Below the pieces are notes generated by a model. The model ran no database searches. It was not told the DNA's origin and was given only the letters and a program-made list of their open reading frames with translations. Shown here one piece after another: positions 1 through 5,219 of a stretch of 9,312 bases of DNA (its first letter is position 1; every line of letters begins with the position of its first letter). Location: positions 8,792-18,103 of the forward strand of contig DADO01000217.1 of assembly GCA_002509325.1 (NCBI GenBank), read 5' to 3'. A program made the position numbers and the translations under genes. The stretch comes from Methanosarcina sp. UBA402 (GTDB taxonomy: Archaea > Halobacteriota > Methanosarcinia > Methanosarcinales > Methanosarcinaceae).

Positions 1-147
1 TCCGATATTTTGAGGTCATATCCGTATATGAGGTCATATCCGTATTATGAGATCATATCCGTATTATGAGGTCATATCCGATATTTTGAGGTCATATCCG
101 ATATTTTGAGGTCATATCCGATATTTTGAGGTCATATCCGATATTTT
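1..147. repeat. Tandem 18-20 bp repeat array downstream of cfbE
   Basis: Seven full units (12-29, 30-48, 49-67, 68-87, 88-107, 108-127, 128-147) follow a partial one at 1-11, so the array runs off the left edge. The four rightmost units are identical 20-mers, GAGGTCATATCCGATATTTT. The others keep the core GAGGTCATATCCG (one has GAGATC) but have shorter tails, giving lengths of 18, 19 and 19 bp. Each 20-mer contains the small palindrome ATATC-C-GATAT, and the 18-bp unit contains CATAT-CCGT-ATATG. Unit lengths are not multiples of three and vary, so the array is not coding. It begins 58 nt beyond the cfbE stop codon. There are no unique spacers, so it is not CRISPR. Its function is unknown: it could bind a protein or simply be a slippage-prone minisatellite. 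Confidence 0.95.
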
Positions 148-205
148 TATCCTGGGCAGAAACTCCTGGATAATTCTTCAACGAAAACATTCCTAAAGAA
201 GACCT

Positions 206-1774
206 TTAACGGAAGCATTTTACTGAAGAAAGTATTATATCATTGTCCCCTGCAGATTCCAAGGCTTTTGAAAGTCCTCCAGGAAGATTCCGTGCGTAAG
301 ATACGTTTTTGCCAGTTACTGCCTTCATCCGTTCTCCTACCAGGATAACCTGCCTGCATTTTGTACCTAACTTTTCTAGAAAGTCCTGCACGGATTCAGG
401 CGGCAGCCCTTCGCAGACCTGAGAAGCCTCTTCTCCCAGCACTAAAATGATACTTTTCTTTTTTTCGTCTTTTCTCTTAAGAAGAGCGTACTCAAGGGCT
501 TTTTCGGCAGAGAGGATATCCATTCCGGAGTTGGAATTGTCTATCAGGGAGATGCCGTTCATTTCCCTTTCCTGCATCCTGCCTGAAAGTCCCCTAAATT
601 CCTCAATTACCGAAATAACAGCTTCATTTTCAATTCCGATTTCGAGGGCGGCTGCCGACGCTGCAACAAAGGCAGTCCTGTAAGCCGAAATATTATACCC
701 TGGACGCAAGGAAGCTGAGAAAATTTCCTTTCCCCTATACATAAAGCAAATATAGGAACCTGAAGGCGCCTGAGAATCCATGAGTTCTGGTAAGCCTGCT
801 GAAGTTGATGAATCTGGTAAGCCTGCTGGCACTGAGGAAACGGATAGGCCTGTTACTATTGATGAATCTGATAAGCTAGAAGGTGTTGATAATCCTGAAG
901 CAATTGATAGCGTTGCAGACCTGCACCCGGTTTCCAGCACAAAATCGGCTGCCTGATTTGAGGCTCCTGGAAGCTCATCACTGAAGGGATCTTTGAAGGT
1001 TAAAACCTTTACCTGACTCGTTTTTGCAATTTTAAGGGTTTTTTCGGCTTCTGTATTAATTAGAAGGGTACTTCCCGGTTTTGATTGTCTGACTAGCTGG
1101 AGTTTTGCCTCGCTTGCAAGGGTGGTATTGTTTGCAATCCCGTAGTCCGGCGAAAGGGTCGTAAGAATCCCGAAATCGGCTGTGCCTGTGCCTCCTATTG
1201 AGATTTCGAAGATGAGAATATCTGGTCTGAGGCCTGCCTCAAAAGCTTTCTCAATTGCAACCAAAATGCTTCCTGGAGTTATGCTCAGACCCCTGTGAAT
1301 AAGGGAAGAAGTCCCTGCTTTCCAGTATTCAAGTCCCCGCGAGGTATGCAGCACTACTTTAAACTGCCTGGAGAGCATATCGGCAAGGAGGGATGCAGTG
1401 CTTGTTTTTGCTTTTACACCCGTAATCTCAACCGTTTTTATTCCGGAAAGCCTTGAATCGCTTTTTAGAATTTCTCCAACAATTTCATGGTGCGAAAGGA
1501 CTCTTTTTCCCTGCGCCCTGGCTTCTACGAGCATAGGATAGGCTGAGTCCAGATGTACGGGCGCGACCAGAATATCAAATTCGGAAGCAGAAGGAGGAGT
1601 TTTTGAGCAGGGTATCCCATGCGTTTCCTCAAGTTCGAGCAGCATGTCAGGCTCGATTGTCCCGTAGACATCTATTCCGGATACTTCGTTTCCAGAGGCT
1701 GCAAGGCTTTTTGCGATAGGAATGCCGCCGTGGGTCAGGTCAAGCACGGCGAACTTCTTCCTGTACAGGCCCAT
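206..1774 (-). CDS. cfbE: CfbE, coenzyme F430 synthase (Mur-ligase-like)
   Basis: This 522-residue protein resembles CfbE, the Mur-ligase-family enzyme that uses ATP to close the last carbocyclic ring and form coenzyme F430, the nickel tetrapyrrole of methyl-coenzyme M reductase. Visible features are a Rossmann-like N-terminus (residues 8-35), a P-loop GVKAKTST (119-126), a Mur-type central segment EISIGGTGTADFG (190-202) and GLSGRMQ (396-401) near the start of the C-terminal domain. It is cytosolic, with no signal peptide or membrane helix. The ATG at 1774 lies 25 nt after the cfbA stop and has no strong Shine-Dalgarno (SD) sequence, so it is probably co-transcribed with cfbA. An oddity is a Ser/Gly/Leu-rich repeated insert at about residues 294-330. 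The family assignment comes from motif layout and the cfbA neighbour. Confidence 0.9.
   Translation of the reverse strand: MGLYRKKFAVLDLTHGGIPIAKSLAASGNEVSGIDVYGTIEPDMLLELEETHGIPCSKTPPSASEFDILVAPVHLDSAYPMLVEARAQGKRVLSHHEIVGEILKSDSRLSGIKTVEITGVKAKTSTASLLADMLSRQFKVVLHTSRGLEYWKAGTSSLIHRGLSITPGSILVAIEKAFEAGLRPDILIFEISIGGTGTADFGILTTLSPDYGIANNTTLASEAKLQLVRQSKPGSTLLINTEAEKTLKIAKTSQVKVLTFKDPFSDELPGASNQAADFVLETGCRSATLSIASGLSTPSSLSDSSIVTGLSVSSVPAGLPDSSTSAGLPELMDSQAPSGSYICFMYRGKEIFSASLRPGYNISAYRTAFVAASAAALEIGIENEAVISVIEEFRGLSGRMQEREMNGISLIDNSNSGMDILSAEKALEYALLKRKDEKKKSIILVLGEEASQVCEGLPPESVQDFLEKLGTKCRQVILVGERMKAVTGKNVSYARNLPGGLSKALESAGDNDIILSSVKCFR
786..881 (-). repeat. 27-bp (9-residue) tandem repeat inside cfbE
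   Basis: Related 15-bp cores start exactly 27 bp apart at 786, 813, 840 and 867. The first two are identical (TCTGGTAAGCCTGCT on the plus strand) and the later two diverge. Decayed similarity continues past 890. In the protein this gives four consecutive 9-residue units resembling G-L-[SP]-x-S-S-x-x-[AT], at about residues 299-330. The period is a multiple of three, so the reading frame is preserved. The insert probably forms a flexible surface loop between the central and C-terminal Mur domains. Confidence 0.85.
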
Positions 1775-1799
1775 GATAAAACCGGACCCTGGTTATGAA

Positions 1800-2192
1800 T
1801 TAAAGGGCTTCCTGAACCCTTTTGAACACGAGATCAGCTATAAGCTCATCAGCCCCGAGAGGCTTTGCATAGCATACAGGAACTGCCTTTCCGTCTATTT
1901 TCAGGGTTCCGCAGCCATTTTCATCCAGACTCAGGATCTGCGGGATATCCTTTGTGATATGAACCCCTGACGCCAGGAAAACTGGTACTGCTGCAACTTT
2001 TGTCACGCCAGTTCCTGAAAAGCCTTCAATTGCTTCTTCAAGATTTGGCTGGCTGTTTTCCATAAAACCGGCTCTGACAATAACATCAGAATGTTTTTTT
2101 GCGATATAGTCTGCGATCTGAGTGACTACTTCCTTATTGTAAGGCAGCTTGCTCCCGTGGCCTATAGCCAGAATTCCTAGTTTTTCTGTCAT
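1800..2192 (-). CDS. cfbA: CfbA, sirohydrochlorin nickel chelatase (CbiX-small type)
   Basis: This 130-residue protein matches the short, single-domain CbiX chelatases. In methanogens CfbA inserts Ni(II) into sirohydrochlorin, the first committed step of F430 synthesis; related enzymes insert cobalt. The N-terminal motif LAIGHGSK contains His12, and VFLASGVHITKDIP contains His78; these are the expected metal-binding histidines of the family. The length is typical of the homodimeric small form. The ATG at 2192 has a good SD, GAGGT (plus-strand ACCTC, 2199-2203), six nucleotides upstream. cfbE follows after 25 nt, which favours nickel over cobalt as the substrate. A TATA-like element lies about 80 bp upstream. 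Confidence in the family is high; metal specificity is inferred from context. Confidence 0.93.
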   Translation of the reverse strand: MTEKLGILAIGHGSKLPYNKEVVTQIADYIAKKHSDVIVRAGFMENSQPNLEEAIEGFSGTGVTKVAAVPVFLASGVHITKDIPQILSLDENGCGTLKIDGKAVPVCYAKPLGADELIADLVFKRVQEAL

Positions 2193-2267
2193 TTTTAAAC
2201 CTCAATCTCTGTTAGGCTTAACACAATTATTTGAATATGTAATATTGAAGAGTTTAACATAGTTAGG

Positions 2268-2282
2268 ATTTATATGATATAA
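2268..2282 (-). promoter_or_regulatory. Possible TATA element for the cfbA-cfbE unit
   Basis: The minus strand reads CATATAAAT (plus 2268-2276), which resembles an archaeal TATA box. A transcript start about 25 nt downstream would leave a leader of roughly 50 nt before cfbA. The element overlaps a perfect palindrome, TTATAT-G-ATATAA (2270-2282). This is inferred from sequence only, and AT-rich DNA gives many chance matches. Confidence 0.35.
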
Positions 2283-2421
2283 TCCTTTTGAGAAAGGAAC
2301 AACGGGAGAAAGTTTCAAAGGAAATGAAGAAAAGGCATTTCCACAAGACCAAGAGAAGGAAGAAAAGAAACCCAAAATGAACAGAAAGGTTAAAGGACCT
2401 CCTAAAATAATTACAGTTTAA
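2278..2421 (+). other. Purine-rich stretch with a startless open frame; possible terminator region on the minus strand
   Basis: The 240 bp between cfbA and the DUF2267 gene contains a strongly purine-rich plus strand at about 2290-2390. One plus frame is open from 2278 to a TAA at 2419-2421 and encodes a Lys/Glu-rich peptide ending MNRKVKGPPKIITV, but it lacks a plausible upstream start. On the minus strand the tract is rich in C and T with several short T runs, and it lies just after the DUF2267 stop. It could therefore end that transcript in the archaeal T-rich manner. It may instead be the tail of a degraded gene. Confidence 0.3.
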
Positions 2422-2432
2422 AAACCCAGGCT

Positions 2433-2921
2433 TCATTCTCTTGGCGCAACCTCTTCCGGGAACCATTTCTGAATATCTTTTGGCATATTGGACCTTACAT
2501 CCCTAAGTTCACCATCGCCCATGTGCCTGTACATAACCAGCAGGACAGCCCGAATAACTTCAGTGGGGTTTATATTGACATCGAACTCAAACTGAGCGTG
2601 CACCCTTCTTGCAAATTCCTCTTTTTTAAATTTCTCGGGCTTATCCCTGAGGGTCCAGCCGTCATAATAAATCCCTTTTACTACAAGGGGCAACTGTGCT
2701 GCAAGATCGACTGCTTCTCCTGCCGGAAGCCTGTCCCTGAGCACGTGTAGTGTACCCCGAAGTGCTTGATATGCACTTTCTTTGCTCTGCCACTTCAACT
2801 GGCTCAGAATATCCCTGAGCCATACATTGGTCAAGTCGATACTCTTGTCAAGGTTCCGTACGTCGGTAGTCGTTTCAACTCCCCCTAAGATTGGAGAATA
2901 AATATCGTTCAGCCGATTCAA
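2433..2921 (-). CDS. DUF2267-family protein
   Basis: This 162-residue soluble protein resembles DUF2267 proteins, whose function is unknown. The recognisable family core runs from about residue 30 to the end: TNVWLRDIL (31-39), AYQALRGTLHVLRDRLPAGEA (50-70), DLAAQLPLVVKGIYYDGW (72-89) and a second helical half with VIRAVLLVMYRHMGDGELRDVRSNMP (122-147). About 28 N-terminal residues have no family match that I recognise. The start is TTG at 2921; no ATG or GTG exists before the upstream stop and I see no clear SD, so the 5' end may be altered or weakly translated. A DUF2892 membrane protein lies 124 bp upstream on the same strand. A joint stress or envelope role is only a guess. Confidence 0.8.
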   Translation of the reverse strand: MNRLNDIYSPILGGVETTTDVRNLDKSIDLTNVWLRDILSQLKWQSKESAYQALRGTLHVLRDRLPAGEAVDLAAQLPLVVKGIYYDGWTLRDKPEKFKKEEFARRVHAQFEFDVNINPTEVIRAVLLVMYRHMGDGELRDVRSNMPKDIQKWFPEEVAPRE

Positions 2922-3045
2922 ATTGTGGGCTATTTTTATTTAATAATATCTAAGAATGAAATTAGAAGAAGAACAAGAATTACACTATTATAGACATTGC
3001 GCAATTAGATGCTTCTACTCTCAGATATAGCCTCTTTTGCACGAT

Positions 3046-3483
3046 TTATATCACTATTCTGATCCGAGATCCATCAAAATCCCCACGCAAAGCTTTCATT
3101 GCGTATTTTTCCACCTCGATCTCGCGTCTTGTTCGTATACCAAGCCGTCTGAATACGGATACTGGAGGACACCAGCCCTGCACTGCATACTGAAGCAGAA
3201 AAATAGAAACTATTAGCGGTAGAACAAACCAATTCCGACTCTTTTTTATGCCCAGTGTGGCTCCGATAAAAGTAAATATAGCGGCATTAGCCTCAAGATA
3301 ACGCTCGATATCCCACTCCAGATCTAACTCTTTTATTCTTTTGGCTATCTCATAGTCAGTTTTACCAGCATAGAACCTGACTGTTGCAGCTATCTCAGTA
3401 TCGATTGCCAGGTTAATTTCAGGAAGCGTATTAACCCGTACCCTATCTCCCTGAATGAGCTCACTGTAGGTATTTATCATCAT
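3046..3483 (-). CDS. DUF2892-type two-helix membrane protein
   Basis: This 145-residue protein has a charged, probably cytoplasmic N-terminal half (1-60). Two hydrophobic segments follow at about 63-79 and 86-101, then the hallmark QGWCPP (102-107) and the conserved tail FRRLGIRTRREIEVEKYAMKAL. The helix-turn-helix membrane hairpin ending in G-W-C-P is typical of DUF2892 proteins, whose biochemical role is unknown; the longer N-terminal part places it in an extended subgroup. There are two adjacent ATG codons, at 3483 and 3480. The SD GGAGGT lies 2 nt from the first and 5 nt from the second, so the second start (144 residues) is more likely used. The stop is TAA. Confidence 0.82.
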   Translation of the reverse strand: MMINTYSELIQGDRVRVNTLPEINLAIDTEIAATVRFYAGKTDYEIAKRIKELDLEWDIERYLEANAAIFTFIGATLGIKKSRNWFVLPLIVSIFLLQYAVQGWCPPVSVFRRLGIRTRREIEVEKYAMKALRGDFDGSRIRIVI

Positions 3484-3485
3484 AA

Positions 3486-3491
3486 ACCTCC
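3486..3491 (-). promoter_or_regulatory. Ribosome binding site deciding the DUF2892 start
   Basis: The minus strand reads GGAGGT, a near-perfect match to the archaeal 16S rRNA tail. It leaves 2 nt before the ATG at 3483 and 5 nt before the ATG at 3480, which favours the latter. Confidence 0.75.
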
Positions 3492-3511
3492 CTAAAACTC
3501 CCCTTTACGCC

Positions 3512-3529
3512 TTTTTTATAGTATAATAA
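3512..3529 (-). promoter_or_regulatory. TATA-like promoter of the DUF2892 gene
   Basis: The minus strand reads TTATTATACTATAAAAAA across 3512-3529, giving one or two overlapping TATA candidates 30-45 bp upstream of the start codons. A transcript start about 25 nt downstream would leave a very short leader that just includes the SD. This is a sequence-based inference. Confidence 0.45.
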
Positions 3530-3909
3530 CCTAACATAACCCGATCGGAATTTACTTTTGATGAAAGAGGATAGAGATATTTCCATATAAGTTTAATCAT
3601 AGAAATTAAGTTTCAATACTCAGGTTTACAAAAAAAGAATCAAACATTCATAACTTTCCTACTTACTGGTAGCTAAGGAGAAGGCATTTACCTGCAATGA
3701 GAATTTACCAAATAAATTTATTATACAAGTTATATAATCTTGAAATTGTTGAGACTATCATATATTGGCAGACAGGCATTGGCAGACAAGCAGTATTATT
3801 TACAGAAAGATAATTATTTATAGAAAGATTATATTATTTGTAGGGTATTCAGATTATCTATAAAGAGATAACATTTCTAGAATTAAGACTTAAACAGCTT
3901 TATTATGAC
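3530..3909. other. AT-rich intergenic region with short tandem repeats
   Basis: I find no convincing gene in these 380 bases. The right half contains a run of small direct repeats (3765-3792, 3796-3845, 3887-3926) and a short hairpin, TTATCT-ATAAAG-AGATAA (3854-3871). One plus-strand open frame of 38 codons (3697-3813) runs through the repeats and has a badly spaced purine-rich stretch upstream; I regard it as chance. The region looks like expanding or decaying non-coding DNA. Confidence 0.6.
3765..3845. repeat. Two adjacent short tandem repeats (14 bp and 18 bp)
   Basis: TTGGCAGACAGGCA (3765-3778) is followed directly by TTGGCAGACAAGCA (3779-3792), with 13 of 14 bases identical. Immediately after come TTATTTACAGAAAGATAA (3796-3813), TTATTTATAGAAAGATTA (3814-3831) and a partial third copy from 3834. 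Two different repeat units side by side suggest local slippage or repeated small duplications. Confidence 0.85.
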
Positions 3910-3926
3910 TTAAACAACTTTTTCTC
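3887..3926. repeat. 20-bp direct repeat overlapping the microprotein 3' end
   Basis: GACTTAAACAGCTTTATTAT (3887-3906) is followed by the related GACTTAAACAACTTTTTCTC (3907-3926), with the first 15 bases nearly identical. The right copy contains the last codons and the TAA stop of the cysteine-rich small ORF, so the left copy is probably a duplicate of that gene's 3' end. Confidence 0.7.
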
Positions 3927-4056
3927 GTTCCCATTTAAGAAACAGTCCACACTTACAGTAATCCAGCCCCTCACAGTATTTTCCTCCTTCTTGAAAATGA
4001 GGGCATGAGGTACAATATTTACATTTGCTGCGTATTATAAAGGATAATATACCCAT
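3910..4056 (-). CDS. 48-residue cysteine-rich, probably metal-binding microprotein
   Basis: A minus-strand ATG (4054-4056) opens a 48-codon frame ending in TAA (3910-3912). After a short hydrophobic start (MGILSFII) it has six cysteines at 12, 15, 18, 28, 34 and 36 in the pattern C-x2-C-x2-C-P-H-F-x-E-G-G-x-Y-C-x5-C-x-C-G, then a charged tail KWEREKVV. This spacing suits binding of zinc or an iron-sulfur cluster; His20 could also be a ligand. A strong TATA-like element lies at 4097-4108 and a weak SD (AAGG) sits about 6 nt before the ATG. I do not recognise the family. Dense Cys spacing in an otherwise AT-rich stretch argues that it is a real gene, possibly a small regulator or a remnant of a zinc-ribbon protein. 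Confidence 0.6.
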   Translation of the reverse strand: MGILSFIIRSKCKYCTSCPHFQEGGKYCEGLDYCKCGLFLKWEREKVV

Positions 4057-4096
4057 TTTTAGCCTTTCCATATATATCTGTAATAATTACTTTGTT

Positions 4097-4108
4097 CATA
4101 TATATAAG
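4097..4108 (-). promoter_or_regulatory. TATA element for the cysteine-rich microprotein
   Basis: The minus strand reads CTTATATATATG, a good archaeal TATA box. It is centred about 47 bp before the ATG at 4056, so a start site about 25 nt downstream would give a leader of roughly 20 nt containing the AAGG element. Confidence 0.5.
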
Positions 4109-4156
4109 AAGTTCTATTACCCTTTATCTTTCCTAATAGTACCTCAACCATTCTAT

Positions 4157-4199
4157 AAAATTAAAACAGAAAAAGACTGCTTTTACTGGGTTTTACCCA
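4157..4199 (-). terminator. Hairpin plus T-rich tract after the 4210-4506 gene
   Basis: On the minus strand a small perfect hairpin, TGGGT-AAA-ACCCA (4187-4199), lies 10 nt after the stop codon. T-rich sequence with a five-T and two four-T runs follows (about 4157-4178). Archaeal RNA polymerase terminates at such T-rich tracts, so this is a plausible terminator. It also separates this gene from the microprotein's TATA element. Confidence 0.5.
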
Positions 4200-4209
4200 C
4201 GAGCTTATG

Positions 4210-4506
4210 CTAATAACATAATTTTCCTGAATACTTTTTAGGGTTATTTTTTCCCCTATTATCCTCTGAAGCGGACTTAGTTATTTTGAAATACGGCAGC
4301 CCTTTGATGGCTAGACGAGCCATAGATTCCTCGATATCCAGAGCAGGTTCCTTAATTTTCTCTGGGCTTGCTATGGCATTGAGCAGTTCTGCAAGTGCTG
4401 GGCTGTTCGAACTCCAGGTGCCGTCGCTTTGAGTCTCGGCTGTAAAAATTTGCCATGCGATTTTAACTGACAAGATGGTCCCCCCTCTCAAATGTGCATT
4501 GACCAT
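4210..4506 (-). CDS. Uncharacterised 98-residue protein
   Basis: I do not recognise this family. With the ATG at 4506 it has 98 residues: a short stretch LSVKIAWQIFTAETQ followed by DGTWSSNSPALAELLNAI, an acidic helix-like middle (EPALDIEESMARLAIKGLPYF) and a basic, Asn/Lys-rich tail. There is no signal peptide or clear membrane helix. The frame stays open up to a TTG at 4548 (112 residues). A TATA-like element at 4550-4567 would start transcription near 4532, downstream of that TTG, so I prefer the ATG. A G-run (AGAGGGGGG) just before an in-frame TTG (residue 12 from the ATG) could also serve as an SD for a shorter product. The stop is TAG, the codon that pyrrolysine-using archaea can decode; readthrough would add nine residues, the first at the TAG itself, before a TAA. 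Confidence 0.6.
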   Translation of the reverse strand: MVNAHLRGGTILSVKIAWQIFTAETQSDGTWSSNSPALAELLNAIASPEKIKEPALDIEESMARLAIKGLPYFKITKSASEDNRGKNNPKKYSGKLCY

Positions 4507-4549
4507 TATGACTACGCGTTCAAAAAATAAAACCTTATTAAGAATCAAT

Positions 4550-4567
4550 CTTAAATATTTTTATAAG
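4550..4567 (-). promoter_or_regulatory. TATA-like element for the 98-residue protein
   Basis: The minus strand reads CTTATAAAAATATTTAAG. Its centre is about 50 bp before the ATG at 4506, consistent with a leader of roughly 25 nt. Confidence 0.45.
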
Positions 4568-4579
4568 TTTTTACCTACA

Positions 4580-4602
4580 ATGTTATATTAATCTTATAAC
4601 AT
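4580..4602. repeat. Inverted repeat with perfect 8-bp arms
   Basis: ATGTTATA (4580-4587) and TATAACAT (4595-4602) are perfect reverse complements around a 7-nt centre. It sits just upstream of the TATA element of the 98-residue gene, where an operator would fit. It is not followed by a T run on the minus strand, so it is less likely to be a terminator. Chance is possible in such AT-rich DNA. Confidence 0.5.
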
Positions 4603-4730
4603 ATATAGTTCTACTTTCAAACTAAAAACCCGAACATTTAATACAAAAGATATTGACCTATATTTTGCATTTTACGCTTACTTTGACCTTTATTTCGCTC
4701 TGCATCCTGCACATATTCTGCGGATGGACT

Positions 4731-5165
4731 TTATAACCAGATAATTAAAATTTTCTTTGAAATCGGTTTTGATTTTTTAACTATCACTGTTGGCCTCTTA
4801 GAATGTCTGGCAACCTTCTGTGACAAAGTCCCAAGTAAAGAAATCTTAAATCTTTTACTTGAGTCACCAATAATTGTCAGGTCACTGTTGTTTGAAGCCT
4901 CCAGTAGAGCATCTTCTATGGAATAGCTGTCCAGTATTCTGAAGCTGACAGGCACAGAATTTGTTTTTTCAACCAGACGCTCAAGTTTGTCATTGATCCT
5001 CTGCCTGGTTTCCTGAGCTTCATCAGGGCTAACAATGCTGACAATTTCTATTTCAGCCCCTGTATTTACAGCCAGCTTTTTTGCGAGATAAAAACTGTGG
5101 ACTGAGTTTTCTTTACCATTATATCCTACAAGGATTTTGTTGATGCTTTTAGGTAGATGTCCCAT
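4731..5165 (-). CDS. Second universal-stress-protein (UspA) domain, downstream of a premature stop
   Basis: This open frame of 144 codons is a UspA-type alpha/beta domain: KILVGYNGKENSVHSFYLAKKLA (10-32) is the first strand and helix, IEIVSIV (39-45) the second strand, DLTIIGDSSK (95-104) the fourth strand with the start of the nucleotide loop, and LLGTLSQKVARHSKRPTVIV (110-129) the end. The Usp ATP-binding pattern G-x2-G-x9-G-[ST] is degraded: only G100 and the G112-T113 end remain clear. The ATG at 5165 has no SD. The frame continues upstream for 18 codons through family-like sequence (NDVLLSSKRPIALL) to a TAA at 5220, so this is the tail of a longer gene and not an independent one. Confidence 0.6.
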   Translation of the reverse strand: MGHLPKSINKILVGYNGKENSVHSFYLAKKLAVNTGAEIEIVSIVSPDEAQETRQRINDKLERLVEKTNSVPVSFRILDSYSIEDALLEASNNSDLTIIGDSSKRFKISLLGTLSQKVARHSKRPTVIVKKSKPISKKILIIWL

Positions 5166-5219
5166 TAATAACGCAATAGGACGTTTTGAGGACAGAAGAA
5201 CATCGTTTGTTACTCCAAG

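Noticed and set aside
1..147. CRISPR array
   Set aside because: Units are 18-20 bp and directly adjacent, with no unique spacers and no cas genes nearby.
2263..2466. 67-codon minus-strand ORF with a Phe/Leu-rich middle
   Set aside because: It overlaps the end of the DUF2267 gene, and its hydrophobic stretch is only the C/T-rich tract read as Phe and Leu. No SD is seen.
3697..3813. 38-codon plus-strand ORF starting MRIYQINLLYKLYN
   Set aside because: It runs through two tandem repeats, the purine-rich stretch upstream is too far from the ATG, and no family feature is visible.
4025..4213. 62-codon plus-strand ORF, hydrophobic and aromatic-rich
   Set aside because: It lies over the TATA element, the start of the cysteine-rich ORF and the terminator on the other strand. 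Its composition is what AT-rich DNA gives by chance, and no SD is present.
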